NCBI GenBank assembly: GCA_029204225.1
Contig: CM055109.1
Span: forward strand, 37,852,991 to 37,916,990
DNA length: 64,000 nt
Origin: Diphasiastrum complanatum
Lineage: Eukaryota; Streptophyta; Lycopodiopsida; Lycopodiales; Lycopodiaceae
Direction: 5' to 3'
Part shown: piece after piece, positions 63,844 to 64,000 of the stretch
How positions within the stretch are numbered: position 1 is the first letter of the stretch
How the letters are laid out: each line of letters opens with the position of its first letter
Program-made: the position numbers and the translations under genes
Notes under the pieces: model-generated
Databases searched by the model: none
Told to the model about the DNA's origin: nothing
Seen by the model: only the letters and a program-made list of their open reading frames with translations

Positions 63844-64000
63844 TGTATCCCCATTTAGGATGCTCTTGTATGTTTTTGCCTTAAGGCCTGCTCGTGCAGC
63901 ATACCAAGAGCACTTATCAGAAATTTTGCAAGTCCGGAAAAGCAGCATTTATGTGCATTTGTAATCCATCTAAAAGAGTTCTTATGAACCTTGAATGTAC
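63844..64000. other. Flank after copia element 3
   Basis: Starts with the right target-site copy TGTAT. No gene seen in the remaining bases. Confidence 0.6.

Overview
The window looks like nuclear DNA of a land plant with a large, retrotransposon-rich genome, possibly a gymnosperm or fern; the sequence does not settle which. The reasons are a plant-type kinesin-light-chain-related (KLCR/CMU) gene with GT-AG introns, many Ty1/copia and Ty3/gypsy remnants primed by initiator-tRNA-Met-type sites (TGGTATCAGAGC), AT-rich spacers, SINE-like repeats and (GA)n tracts over 100 bp. No bacterial, organellar or CRISPR features were seen.

Layout. 1-2.46 kb is AT-rich spacer. 2.46-18.54 kb is a retrotransposon nest: the 5' part of copia element 1 on the minus strand (2880-6748), a decayed copia element 2 on plus (6749-11375), about 4.2 kb of non-coding spacer, part of an unrecognised coiled-coil gene (15738-16891), and the 3' part of copia element 1 on plus (16892-18541). 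The two halves of element 1 are complementary and oppositely oriented, and the unrecognised gene is split the same way, so a single inversion of about 14 kb (about 2880-16891) explains both. 19.2-27.3 kb is an unrecognised retroelement-like reading frame interrupted by a 5.7 kb coding-free LTR element (19562-25289) with a perfect 5-bp target duplication and unusual AGTT...AACT termini; removing the insert restores the frame.

28.9-33.6 kb holds the one clear host gene, a minus-strand KLCR/CMU gene of three coding exons (966 residues as I splice it) with a probable 5'-UTR intron. 33.6-40.2 kb is spacer with two SINE-like copies and a tRNA-like sequence. 40.2-45.9 kb has gypsy and copia remnants (RNase H fragment, polypurine tracts, LTRs, primer-binding site) and a 139-bp (GA)n tract. 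46-52.1 kb holds decayed coding sequence on both strands: coiled-coil frames on minus, gypsy gag/pol on plus, and the 3' end of copia element 4 on minus.

54.7-57.6 kb is a large inverted repeat with arms of about 0.7 kb, each capped by a long CT/GA tract, enclosing exon-like fragments. 58.5-63.8 kb is a structurally complete but coding-defective copia element 3 with two 248-bp LTRs, a near-perfect target duplication and again AGTT...AACT-type termini.

Except for KLCR, essentially everything recognisable is mobile DNA in various stages of decay. The most notable observations are the inversion through two genes, the two independent elements with AG..CT LTR termini, the in-frame insertion of a coding-free element, and the large inverted repeat.
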